DNA from: JBAZQS01 sp041645075
Lineage (GTDB): Bacteria; Patescibacteriota; Patescibacteriia; 2-01-FULL-39-33
NCBI GenBank assembly: GCA_041645075.1
Contig: JBAZQS010000009.1
Span: forward strand, 1 to 31,907
Direction of reading: 5' to 3'
DNA: 31,907 bases
The position numbers and the translations under genes were made by a program. Position 1 is the stretch's first letter. Every line of letters begins with the position of its first letter. Positions 7,786 to 14,966 of this stretch are shown here, one piece after another. Below the pieces are notes generated by a model. The model had not been told where the DNA came from, searched no databases, and worked only from the letters and a program-made list of their open reading frames with translations.

Positions 7786-8808
7786 TTATTGAAGTATTTT
7801 TTTGGTTTTTTGAGCTTTAACTACGCAGTGGTATGATTTATTATTATAGAAATAGCTTGGCTCTCGGGTCACGGTTTTTTTGATGGTGGCCACAGTTTCT
7901 CCGTTGTAAGCAGCCTCTATAGCGTAATCTCCAGGAGGCAAGTTTATTACCAACTCTTCTCCTGCCAGAACTTTATAAATCAAGTATTTTTTTGTGGTTT
8001 CATTAATAAGTTTAAAATTGAGATTATAGTTGGAACCCAAACCCCAGGGAAAGAAACCATTTTGTAAAAGTACCGGCACCCCCTGTTCGGCCGTCAATCC
8101 CAACTTGTTTTTGAGTTCCTGAATTTCCTTGTCTTTTTCGCTCTCGGCCGTTTTTAATTGCTCAAGCTCTGTTTGAAGCGCTGTTACCGAGGAGGCCAGC
8201 TTATCCCGTTCTTGGGCGATGTCTTTGAGTCGCCCCGTTTCCGTTTTAAGCCGATTGTTTTCCTCTTTATTTTTTTGGTCCTTTTCGCCTTGAGCCGTTT
8301 TTAATTTCCCGAGCTCTGTTTTAAGCGTCTCAATTTGTTTTTCTTTTTCCGCCAGTTTGACCATGTTGCTCTCTTGGCGCAAGCGCGTCATTTCTTGCTT
8401 CACGGCCTCATTGGCGTAATCTTGAAGCAGAAGAGCCATTCCCGGTCCGGCTTTTGTGGCCAAGTCAATTATTTCTTGCAAGAATGGCTCCATGGCCTGA
8501 GGGTTTTTCCCCACTTCATTTCTAATCACATTGGCCAACTTGTTTATGGTTGCCCGGTACTCATTTCCCCTTGCCGGATTTTGAGCCATATTCTGGAGCG
8601 CCGCAAAGAATTGGTTGGTTATCTCCAGTGATGATTTCGGCACGGCCGGAGACACAGCCGGAGATTTTACTTCTTTTACGTTCTCTTTCCACCCTGCTTT
8701 TTCTTTGGCTTTCTGGGTTGCCAGAAAGCCGGGGATGGCGGCGACGACCAGGATGGCGATTATCGCCATTAAGACCACCATTTCTAGGACGGTAAACGCC
8801 TTTTTCAT
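7786..8808 (-). CDS. Type IV pilin-like protein with long coiled coil
   Basis: The N-terminus is a class III (prepilin) signal: MKKA then FTVLEMVVLMAIIAILVVAAIP. It has a short basic leader, Phe after the predicted cleavage site, Glu at +5 and a roughly 20-residue hydrophobic helix. The usual Gly before the cleavage site is Ala here. After a linker, residues about 60-135 are helical. Residues about 140-245 form a long coiled coil with repeated blocks such as ELGKLKTAQGEKDQ and ELEQLKTAESEKDK. The last 80 or so residues look like a small beta domain (LPPGDYAIEAAYNGETVATIKKTV) of the PEGA/carboxypeptidase-regulatory type. At 340 residues it is about twice a major pilin. It may be a minor pilin or pseudopilin, or use a pilin anchor for a stalk. 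AAGGAGG lies just upstream of the ATG, with a strong promoter at 8864-8892. No other pilus gene is in view. Confidence 0.85.
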   Translation of the reverse strand: MKKAFTVLEMVVLMAIIAILVVAAIPGFLATQKAKEKAGWKENVKEVKSPAVSPAVPKSSLEITNQFFAALQNMAQNPARGNEYRATINKLANVIRNEVGKNPQAMEPFLQEIIDLATKAGPGMALLLQDYANEAVKQEMTRLRQESNMVKLAEKEKQIETLKTELGKLKTAQGEKDQKNKEENNRLKTETGRLKDIAQERDKLASSVTALQTELEQLKTAESEKDKEIQELKNKLGLTAEQGVPVLLQNGFFPWGLGSNYNLNFKLINETTKKYLIYKVLAGEELVINLPPGDYAIEAAYNGETVATIKKTVTREPSYFYNNKSYHCVVKAQKTKKILQ

Positions 8809-8832
8809 TAAAATAACCTCCTTTTTATTGTT

Positions 8833-8862
8833 AAAGACCTACTTAATGAAAGACCTATTTAA
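8833..8862. repeat. Tandem 14-bp direct repeats in the pilin-gene leader
   Basis: AAAGACCTACTTAA (8833-8846) and AAAGACCTATTTAA (8849-8862) match at 13 of 14 positions, 16 bases apart. They sit between the -10 (8864-8869) and the SD of the minus-strand pilin gene, covering the predicted start of transcription. They could be a regulator binding site or leader element; nothing identifies the factor. Confidence 0.5.
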
Positions 8863-8863
8863 C

Positions 8864-8892
8864 ATTTTAATCTTTTATTGAATTCTTGTCAA
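8864..8892 (-). promoter_or_regulatory. Strong promoter of the pilin-like gene
   Basis: On the minus strand, a consensus TTGACA (8892-8887) is followed by a 17-base spacer and TAAAAT (8869-8864). The predicted start is near 8857, about 50 bases before the ATG. Confidence 0.75.
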
Positions 8893-8920
8893 TTTCCTAT
8901 TCGGCATAATTTGATTTTTT

Positions 8921-8949
8921 TTCAGTTTTCAGTTAAGATAAGATATTAT
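8921..8949 (+). promoter_or_regulatory. Candidate promoter of the thioredoxin cluster
   Basis: TTCAGT (8921-8926), a 17-base spacer and TATTAT (8944-8949), 15 bases before the ATG at 8965. The -35 match is weak. It would be divergent from the pilin promoter. Confidence 0.35.
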
Positions 8950-8964
8950 TGATTTAAACTTGGT

Positions 8965-9231
8965 ATGAAGATTTTAAAAATAGGCGCAATCTGGTGTCCG
9001 GAGTGCCTGATTATGAGGCCGCGTTGGCTGGCCATAGAAAAAGAATTTCCTTTGCTTGAAATGCAAGAGGTTGATGTTGACCAACAGCCGAATTTCAAGA
9101 AAGAGCATCAAGTTGACCATATACCCACTTATATTTTTTACGGCCAAAATAATGAAGAAATTCTGCGGCTCAAGGGCTTGGTTGAGGTAGATGATTTGAA
9201 AGCTAAAATTTTACCATTAACAGACCAATAA
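8965..9231 (+). CDS. Small thioredoxin-fold protein (CPEC)
   Basis: This is an 88-residue thioredoxin-fold protein without a signal peptide, so probably a cytoplasmic thiol-disulfide carrier. The redox motif WCPEC places the cysteines at residues 11 and 14. The cis-Pro loop is HIPTY, near residue 50. It keeps the minimal thioredoxin core and lacks the extra N-terminal helix of E. coli thioredoxin (about 108 residues). The gene ends five bases before the membrane redox gene at 9237, so the two are almost certainly co-transcribed. By analogy with thioredoxin/CcdA systems it may supply electrons to that membrane protein from the cytoplasmic side; this is inference. Confidence 0.85.
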   Translation: MKILKIGAIWCPECLIMRPRWLAIEKEFPLLEMQEVDVDQQPNFKKEHQVDHIPTYIFYGQNNEEILRLKGLVEVDDLKAKILPLTDQ

Positions 9232-9236
9232 CTGCT

Positions 9237-10406
9237 ATGACAAAAAAATTCATTGGTTTTATTTTTTTATTTTTTTTAATTTTGGCGTCCGGGGCGGGCG
9301 CTGGGGCGGCGGAAAAAGTAGAATTGAATTTCTTTTTCAGTCCGACCTGCCCGCATTGCGTCAAAGAAGAAATATTTTTAAACAATTTAGAGAGCAAATA
9401 CCCCGAACTGATTATCAATCGGTTTAATATCTCCGAACGGCGCAGCGTTGATTTAATCCAGAATTTTTATAGAAAATATAAGGTGGGCGAAGAGCAATGG
9501 GGCTTGGTGCCGGCCAATTTTATCGGCGATAAATTTTTTATCGGCTTTAATGACGAGGTCGGCCAGTCATTAGATAATTATGTCGCCGAGATTTTAGGCA
9601 AAAAGCCGAACCAACAAACCGATTTTGTCGCCACTTCAGCCGAGAGAATATCTCTGCCCTTTATCGGCCAAATTAATATCGCCGAATTTTCGCCCCTGAC
9701 TTTGAGCATTGTTTTGGGCACGCTTGACGGCTTTAATGCCTGCGCCCTTTTGACTTTGGGTATATTATTGACCTTTCTCGTTTCCACGGGTTTAAGAAGA
9801 AGAGTCATTTTAGTGGGCGGCACCTTTATTTTAACTTCAGCGGTCGTCTATTTTCTTTTTATCTCGGCTTGGTTAAATTTATTTCTGGCGTTAAGCAACA
9901 TCAAATTAATCACCATCGCCATCGGCGTGATTACTTTGGCTTTTGCTCTTTATATGCTTAAGGATTATTTTAACGATATAATCTGCAAATTGTGCGATTT
10001 GGATGAAAAGGAAACGATTTTAAGCAAATGGCAGAAAAAATTATTCACCAAAATCGCCAATATCACCATGAAGCAATTGTCTTTGCCCGTCTTACTAGTC
10101 GGCGTAGTCATCGTGTCGGCCGGCGTTAGTTTATTGGAATTGGTCTGCTCTTTCGGCCTGCCCTTGGCCTTTACGAAAATTTTAATTTCCCAGCGCCTTT
10201 CCCTGCCATCTTATTATTTTTATTTATTGATTTACATTTTATTTTATTCCCTGCTTTTGTTTATTATTTTTATCGTTGCTGTTTTTACCATGAGGGTGAC
10301 CAAGGTGCCGGATAAATATCTTAAAATCGTCAAATTATTGAGCGGGGTCGCGCTCCTGATTTTGGGTTTGATTATGTTGTTTAAACCCGGGCTATTGGCT
10401 TTTTAG
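9237..10406 (+). CDS. Thioredoxin-CcdA/DsbD-like fusion membrane protein
   Basis: This protein probably moves reducing equivalents across the membrane. Residues 1-24 are a signal peptide ending near ASGAGAGAA. A thioredoxin-like domain follows (about 27-125) with the motif CPHC at 38-41, facing outside. From about residue 150 there are six to eight membrane helices of the CcdA/DsbD type. Two intramembrane cysteines expected for that family are present: GFNACAL (C169) and LLELVCSFGLP (C304). A second CxxC, CKLC at 250-253, lies in a loop. DsbD usually has its thioredoxin-like domain at the C-terminus, so an N-terminal one is an alternative order. It sits between two other thioredoxin-fold genes. 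Specific partners are unknown. Confidence 0.87.
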   Translation: MTKKFIGFIFLFFLILASGAGAGAAEKVELNFFFSPTCPHCVKEEIFLNNLESKYPELIINRFNISERRSVDLIQNFYRKYKVGEEQWGLVPANFIGDKFFIGFNDEVGQSLDNYVAEILGKKPNQQTDFVATSAERISLPFIGQINIAEFSPLTLSIVLGTLDGFNACALLTLGILLTFLVSTGLRRRVILVGGTFILTSAVVYFLFISAWLNLFLALSNIKLITIAIGVITLAFALYMLKDYFNDIICKLCDLDEKETILSKWQKKLFTKIANITMKQLSLPVLLVGVVIVSAGVSLLELVCSFGLPLAFTKILISQRLSLPSYYFYLLIYILFYSLLLFIIFIVAVFTMRVTKVPDKYLKIVKLLSGVALLILGLIMLFKPGLLAF

Positions 10407-10489
10407 AATGTTGTCCACAACCGGCTGGCTATTGCATTAAGGTAAAATATTTATTAAAATAAGAGTATTACTAAATCATAAAAAAATTT

Positions 10490-11359
10490 ATGTTTAAATT
10501 TTTCAAAAAAGATGGTGGGGAAGCTCAAAGTAAAAATCTCATCCGGGGCTCGTTATATGGTCTGGGTGGCGCTTTAATCATAGTTATTATTGTTTTAATT
10601 GTGATTTTCGGTCCGTCGATGTGGGGCAAAAACAAGGCGGCGGTAAACGTGAACACGGCTCTTGACGCCTCAGCGGCTAAAATCAGGATTACGATTATCA
10701 CTAAAAAGGATTGCCCCGACTGTTTTGATATTAATCTGTTAACCGATGCCCTCAAGCAAAATAAAGCCAATATCACCGGCCAAGAAACATTGTATTTGGG
10801 AGACAAAAAGACCGACCAATTGGTTCAAAAGTATAAGATCACGAAAGTCCCGACTATGTTGGTGGCGGGTGAATTAGATAAAAATTCAAATTTACAAAGT
10901 CTTTGGCAAAACCTGGGCGAGGTGGTTGACGGCGTTTTTGTTTTTCGGCAGGTAATTCCGCCGTATATTGACGTGGCTTCGGGCCAGCTTAAGGGCAGGG
11001 TATCGCTTATTTTATTGTCGGATAATTCCTGCCAGGAGTGTTATGATGTTAAACTGCATGAGGTGGCTCTGAAAAATTTAGGCCTTGAGCCGAAAGATAA
11101 GAAGACGGTTGATATTAGCAGTGATGAAGGCAAGGCCTTAGTAAAAAAATATAAAATTGATAAGGCGCCGACACTTCTGTTAAACGGCGAGGTCTCGGAA
11201 TATGCTAATTTAATCCAGATTTGGCCGACTTACGGCCGGGTGGCCGATGATCAGACCTATATTTTCACCAAGCTTGAGGTGATGGGCACTTACAAGGACT
11301 TAACCAAAAATAAGGTTGTAGTCGTGGAGCCGGCGGTGGCAACCCCACCAGCGCAATAA
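10490..11359 (+). CDS. Membrane-anchored tandem thioredoxin-like protein
   Basis: After a short basic cytoplasmic tail, residues about 22-42 form one membrane helix (ALIIVIIVLIVIFG). The remainder should face outside. Two thioredoxin-like repeats follow. The first has CPDC at 75-78 and a cis-Pro loop KVPTM near 121. The second has CQEC at 181-184 and a later KAPTL loop. The two domains share the motif LVxKYKIxKxPT, indicating internal duplication. A short Pro/Ala tail ends the protein at residue 289. It lies 83 bases after the CcdA-like fusion on the same strand, with a terminator after it. It is a plausible extracytoplasmic acceptor of electrons from that protein, for instance as a disulfide reductase or isomerase. 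That role is inferred from context. Confidence 0.82.
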   Translation: MFKFFKKDGGEAQSKNLIRGSLYGLGGALIIVIIVLIVIFGPSMWGKNKAAVNVNTALDASAAKIRITIITKKDCPDCFDINLLTDALKQNKANITGQETLYLGDKKTDQLVQKYKITKVPTMLVAGELDKNSNLQSLWQNLGEVVDGVFVFRQVIPPYIDVASGQLKGRVSLILLSDNSCQECYDVKLHEVALKNLGLEPKDKKTVDISSDEGKALVKKYKIDKAPTLLLNGEVSEYANLIQIWPTYGRVADDQTYIFTKLEVMGTYKDLTKNKVVVVEPAVATPPAQ

Positions 11360-11382
11360 AACTTAGTAAATATTAGATTTAT

Positions 11383-11415
11383 TAGTCCCATCTATTATAG
11401 GTGGGACTAGTTTTT
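11383..11415 (+). terminator. Rho-independent terminator of the thioredoxin cluster
   Basis: A TAGTCCCA / TGGGACTA stem (11383-11390 with 11402-11409), an 11-base loop, then G and five T. It separates the redox genes from metG. Confidence 0.85.
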
Positions 11416-11421
11416 ATACCC

Positions 11422-11450
11422 TTGATTTTTTGGCTAAAAAATATTATTAT
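11422..11450 (+). promoter_or_regulatory. Candidate metG promoter giving a near-leaderless message
   Basis: TTGATT (11422-11427), a 17-base spacer and TATTAT (11445-11450). The predicted start of transcription, about 11457, is only a few bases before the metG ATG at 11460. Confidence 0.5.
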
Positions 11451-11459
11451 TTAAGTATT

Positions 11460-12965
11460 ATGCCGAAATTTTACATCACCACGCCCATATACTATGTCAA
11501 TGACGTGCCTCATATCGGCCATGCCTATACCACCATTGCGGCCGATGTTTTGGCGCGTTACCATCGCTTAACGGGCGATGAAGTTTTCTTTTTGACCGGC
11601 ACGGACGAGCACGGCACCAAAGTGGCCCAATCCGCCGAGAAAGCCGGCCGGACGCCGCAAGAGTTCTGCGATATTAATTCAGCGGCTTTTCAGATGGCCT
11701 GGGACCGACTGGATATCAGTAATGATTATTTTATCCGCACCACCTCCGAGCTTCACAAAAATGGAGTGGCGTCATTTTTAAATAAATTAAAGGACGCCGG
11801 CGCTATTTATGAAAGCGAGTATGAAGGCCTTTATTGCGTCGGCTGTGAGAGATTTATCACGGAGAAGGAGTTGGTGGACGGCAAATGTCCGGACCATAAA
11901 ATTGAACCCGAGCGGCTAAAGGAAAAAAATTATTTTTTTAATTTAAAAAAATATTTGCCCCAAGTAGAGCGCTTGATAGATAGCGGCGAATTAAAAATAA
12001 TGCCCAAGAGCCGGCGCAAGGAGGTTTTGGGATTATTTAAACAAGGACTTGAAGATTTTTCAATTTCGAGAGAGAGCGTCAAATGGGGGATTGAACTGCC
12101 TTTTACTAAAAGCCAGGTGGCTTATGTCTGGGTTGAGGCGCTGATGAATTATGTTACGGCTCTCGGCTATGGCCAAGACGAGGAAAAATTTAAAAAGTTC
12201 TGGCCGGCCGAGATTCATTTAATGGCCAAAGATATTATTAAATTCCATGCCGTTTATTGGCCGGCCTTGCTTTTGGCCGTTGGTGAAAAAATACCCAAGG
12301 TGGTTTTTGCTCATGGCTTTTTTACCATTGATGGCGAAAAAATGGGTAAGACATTAGGCAATGCCATTGATCCGAATGCTTTAATTGATGCGCTTGGCTC
12401 GGATGCGGTCAGATATTTGCTTTTGTCGCAATTTCCTTTCGGCCAGGACGGCGATATTAAGGCCGGTAATTTTGCCATTCAATATAACGCCGATTTGGCC
12501 AATGGCATCGGCAATTTGGTCAGCCGGGTTTTGGCCATGGCCGAAAAGTATTTCGGCGGCGCGGTTCCGGAAACTACAAATAATGATTTAAAAAAAGATG
12601 TTGAGGAAATATGGGCGGCGTATCACAAAGCCATGGGTGAATTCGCCATTGATAAGGCGATTGAGGCCATAAAAAAATTGAATTCTGTTTGCGATATTTA
12701 TATTGAGAATAACCGGCCGTGGGAATTGGCCAAAACCAATGAAGAACGGTTAATTGAAGTGATGTATAATTTGCTTGAAGCCATGCGTCACTTGGGCTTG
12801 ATGCTTTATCCGATAATCCCTATGACCGCCCAGAAGATTATGGCCGGCTTGGGTTGGAGCGATTTTATCAGCCAGCGGCTTGATGATATTGCGGTTTGGG
12901 GGCGATTAGAAGCGGGAACAAAGATTGCCAAACCGGAAGCATTATTTCCGAGATTAGAAAAATAA
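11460..12965 (+). CDS. metG: Methionyl-tRNA synthetase
   Basis: This class I synthetase charges tRNA-Met. The signature HIGH is at residues 18-21 (VPHIGHAYTT) and the KMSKS loop appears as KMGKT at 294-298. A zinc knuckle, CVGC (126-129) followed by CPDH (143-146), has a Cys3His arrangement. The anticodon-binding helical domain contains NRPWELAK, as usual. At 501 residues it is the short form, without the C-terminal tRNA-binding (EMAP-like) domain of longer enzymes. An in-frame TTG at 11430 would add ten residues, but it lies inside the predicted promoter. The ATG at 11460 gives the family-typical start MPKFYITTPIYYVND. There is no SD. The next gene begins 14 bases after the stop. Confidence 0.96.
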   Translation: MPKFYITTPIYYVNDVPHIGHAYTTIAADVLARYHRLTGDEVFFLTGTDEHGTKVAQSAEKAGRTPQEFCDINSAAFQMAWDRLDISNDYFIRTTSELHKNGVASFLNKLKDAGAIYESEYEGLYCVGCERFITEKELVDGKCPDHKIEPERLKEKNYFFNLKKYLPQVERLIDSGELKIMPKSRRKEVLGLFKQGLEDFSISRESVKWGIELPFTKSQVAYVWVEALMNYVTALGYGQDEEKFKKFWPAEIHLMAKDIIKFHAVYWPALLLAVGEKIPKVVFAHGFFTIDGEKMGKTLGNAIDPNALIDALGSDAVRYLLLSQFPFGQDGDIKAGNFAIQYNADLANGIGNLVSRVLAMAEKYFGGAVPETTNNDLKKDVEEIWAAYHKAMGEFAIDKAIEAIKKLNSVCDIYIENNRPWELAKTNEERLIEVMYNLLEAMRHLGLMLYPIIPMTAQKIMAGLGWSDFISQRLDDIAVWGRLEAGTKIAKPEALFPRLEK

Positions 12966-12979
12966 AGTAAAATAGATTA

Positions 12980-13564
12980 ATGGAAAACCTGGAAAATGAA
13001 AAAATTGAGAAAGGCGATATTGAAAAGCCGAGGATTTTATATCACGCGTCCATTAATCGCGGCCTTCCAGAATTAAATCCGGCAGACAAAAGCGTGAGGG
13101 ATAGAAATGAGGGACCAGTCGTTTTTGCCACTCCTGATCGGGCGTTGGTTACAACTTTTTTAGTCGAAGGCCATGATGATTCCTGGACCAGAATTGGCAT
13201 AATTAATGGCGTACATTATATGGTTATTTGCCGTGACCGTGATAAATTTATAGAATTAGATAAAGGGGGCTCGATTTATGAATTTCCAAGTGAAGAATTT
13301 TACTGTGATCCCGCCAAGGGCATGGGCGAAAAAGAGTGGGCCAGTAAAAAAACAGTCAAGCCGATTAATGAAGTATCATATCCAAGCGCTTTAGACGCAA
13401 TGATTGAAAGCGGTGTTCAGGTTTATTTTGTTGATAGAGAGACATTTCAAAGTATTGATCTAGATTCTGATTATGGAACAGATTTTAAAAAAATTACATC
13501 AGAAAATCAGAGGCGTGGCGTAAACATAATACCGTTTAATAGGAATGATGATTTTATAGAATAA
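12980..13564 (+). CDS. Hypothetical soluble protein, possible ADP-ribosyltransferase-like fold
   Basis: I do not recognise this protein firmly. It is 194 residues, soluble and acidic, with no signal peptide. The N-terminal block PRILYHASINRGLPELNP, then RDRNEGPVVFATPDRALVTTFL, has the look of small ADP-ribosyltransferase or RNA 2'-phosphotransferase-like proteins. Those families carry a YHxS/T start and a later VxFATPxxxxA segment. The remainder includes GSIYEFPSEEF and a tail rich in Asp/Asn. No catalytic triad can be assigned with certainty, so the fold call is a hypothesis. It lies 14 bases after metG and 17 before cvpA. The spacing suggests the same transcript; its function need not be related. 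Confidence 0.75.
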   Translation: MENLENEKIEKGDIEKPRILYHASINRGLPELNPADKSVRDRNEGPVVFATPDRALVTTFLVEGHDDSWTRIGIINGVHYMVICRDRDKFIELDKGGSIYEFPSEEFYCDPAKGMGEKEWASKKTVKPINEVSYPSALDAMIESGVQVYFVDRETFQSIDLDSDYGTDFKKITSENQRRGVNIIPFNRNDDFIE

Positions 13565-13581
13565 TTATTTATTAAAATCAA

Positions 13582-14103
13582 ATGACTTTCACTCTCGTTG
13601 ACGTTATCTTAATCATTTTGGTTTTGATTTTTGTGATCGGTGGTTTCGTTATGGGCTTGATTCAGGCCGTGGGCGCGATTATCGGCGTGATCGTGGGCGC
13701 TTGGGCGGCGGGCCATTATTACGGGCCGGTGGCTAATTGGCTCACGCCCATTATTTTGGGCAATGGGACGGCCGCCAAAATAATTTCTTTTATCGTTATT
13801 TTTCTTTTGATAAATCGCTTAATCGCCTTTTTATTTTATTTGATTAATAAGGTTTTCAATATCATTGCCATAATTCCTTTTTTGAAATCAATTAATCGTT
13901 TGGCCGGCGCCTTACTGGGATTGGTGGAAGGCGTTTTAGCGGTGGGCTTGATTGTTTATGTTATGGCAAAATTTGCCAGCGACGCCCAATGGCTGATTGG
14001 CAGCTTGAGCGCCTCCAAGGTGGCTCACTGGCTGGTCTGGGCTTCAAGTTTTTTAGTTTCTCTTTTGCCTGACGCCCTGGAAAAAATGAAATCTATTTTT
14101 TAA
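13582..14103 (+). CDS. CvpA-family membrane protein
   Basis: This is a 173-residue inner-membrane protein of the CvpA (colicin V production) family. Four hydrophobic segments are visible at about residues 4-28, 28-46, 64-90 and 108-130. The family-like N-terminus has VDVILIILVLIFVIGGFVMGLIQAVGAIIGVIVGAW, and the third segment leads into FLKSINRLAGALLGLVEG, the usual conserved loop. The C-terminal stretch is also hydrophobic. CvpA proteins support envelope integrity, but the molecular activity is not settled. The gene is nine bases upstream of tatD in a run of same-strand genes from metG onward. Confidence 0.85.
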   Translation: MTFTLVDVILIILVLIFVIGGFVMGLIQAVGAIIGVIVGAWAAGHYYGPVANWLTPIILGNGTAAKIISFIVIFLLINRLIAFLFYLINKVFNIIAIIPFLKSINRLAGALLGLVEGVLAVGLIVYVMAKFASDAQWLIGSLSASKVAHWLVWASSFLVSLLPDALEKMKSIF

Positions 14104-14112
14104 TTTTTTAAA

Positions 14113-14964
14113 ATGTTAACCGATTCACATGCCCATCTTAATTTCATGGCTTTTGATGACGATAGAGATGAAGTGATTGCCAGATGTCAAAAAAAAGGAA
14201 TGAATGTGATTAATGTGGGCACACAATTGGCGACTTCTCTTAAAGCCATAAATATTGCCCAAGATTTTTCCGCTCATGGCGGAAATTTTTTCGCTACCGT
14301 GGCCATTCATCCGATTCATGTCGGCAAATATCAACGCGACCCGCAGGAATCAAAAGAGCACGAATTATTTGCCACCATTAGTTTGCCGGAAATGTTTGAA
14401 AAAATTTCTGTCTTGGTCGAAAATAAAGAAGTGATTGCCATAGGTGAAACCGGCTTGGATTATTTCAGGGTCGAGGGAGATGCTAGCGAGACAAAAGCAA
14501 TCCAGAAAGAATATTTTTTAAAACATCTTGATTTGGCGCAAAAAAATAATTTGCCCGTTATCTTGCATTGCCGCGGGAGCAAGGAAAATCCCCATGACGG
14601 CTATTTAGATGTTTTAGATATTATAAAAAATAAAGACTTGCGGGGAGTTATTCATTGTTTTGGCGCGGACTTAGAAATTGCTAATAAATTTATAGGGCTT
14701 GGTTTTTATGTCGGCTTGACCGGTATTATCACTTTTGCCAAAAAAGTCGAGGAAATTCAGGAAGTGGCAAGATTATTACCGCTTGATAAAATATTAATTG
14801 AAACCGACAGTCCCTATCTGGCGCCCGAGCCGTATCGGGGCAAAAGAAATGAGCCGATTTATGTGGAATATGTGGCGCAAAAAATCGCGGCTCTAAAGCG
14901 CTTATCTTTGGCCGAAGTTATTGAGGCCACCGGCAATAATGCCAAGAATTTATTTAAATTTTAA
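14113..14964 (+). CDS. tatD: TatD-family metal-dependent hydrolase/DNase
   Basis: TatD proteins are TIM-barrel, two-metal nucleases that act as 3'-5' exonucleases or deoxyribonucleases. The metal ligands can be followed: DSHAHLNF (His 6 and 8), GETGLDYF (Glu), VILHCRG (His), GVIHCFG (His) and IETDSPYLAPEPYRGKRNEP (Asp), all in canonical order. At 283 residues it is slightly longer than E. coli TatD (about 260), with extra residues near 70-95 (QRDPQESKEHELFATISLP). No signal peptide is seen. The ATG follows the cvpA stop by nine bases; the stop is two bases before the next ORF, so these genes form one tight operon. Confidence 0.94.
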   Translation: MLTDSHAHLNFMAFDDDRDEVIARCQKKGMNVINVGTQLATSLKAINIAQDFSAHGGNFFATVAIHPIHVGKYQRDPQESKEHELFATISLPEMFEKISVLVENKEVIAIGETGLDYFRVEGDASETKAIQKEYFLKHLDLAQKNNLPVILHCRGSKENPHDGYLDVLDIIKNKDLRGVIHCFGADLEIANKFIGLGFYVGLTGIITFAKKVEEIQEVARLLPLDKILIETDSPYLAPEPYRGKRNEPIYVEYVAQKIAALKRLSLAEVIEATGNNAKNLFKF

Positions 14965-14966
14965 AT

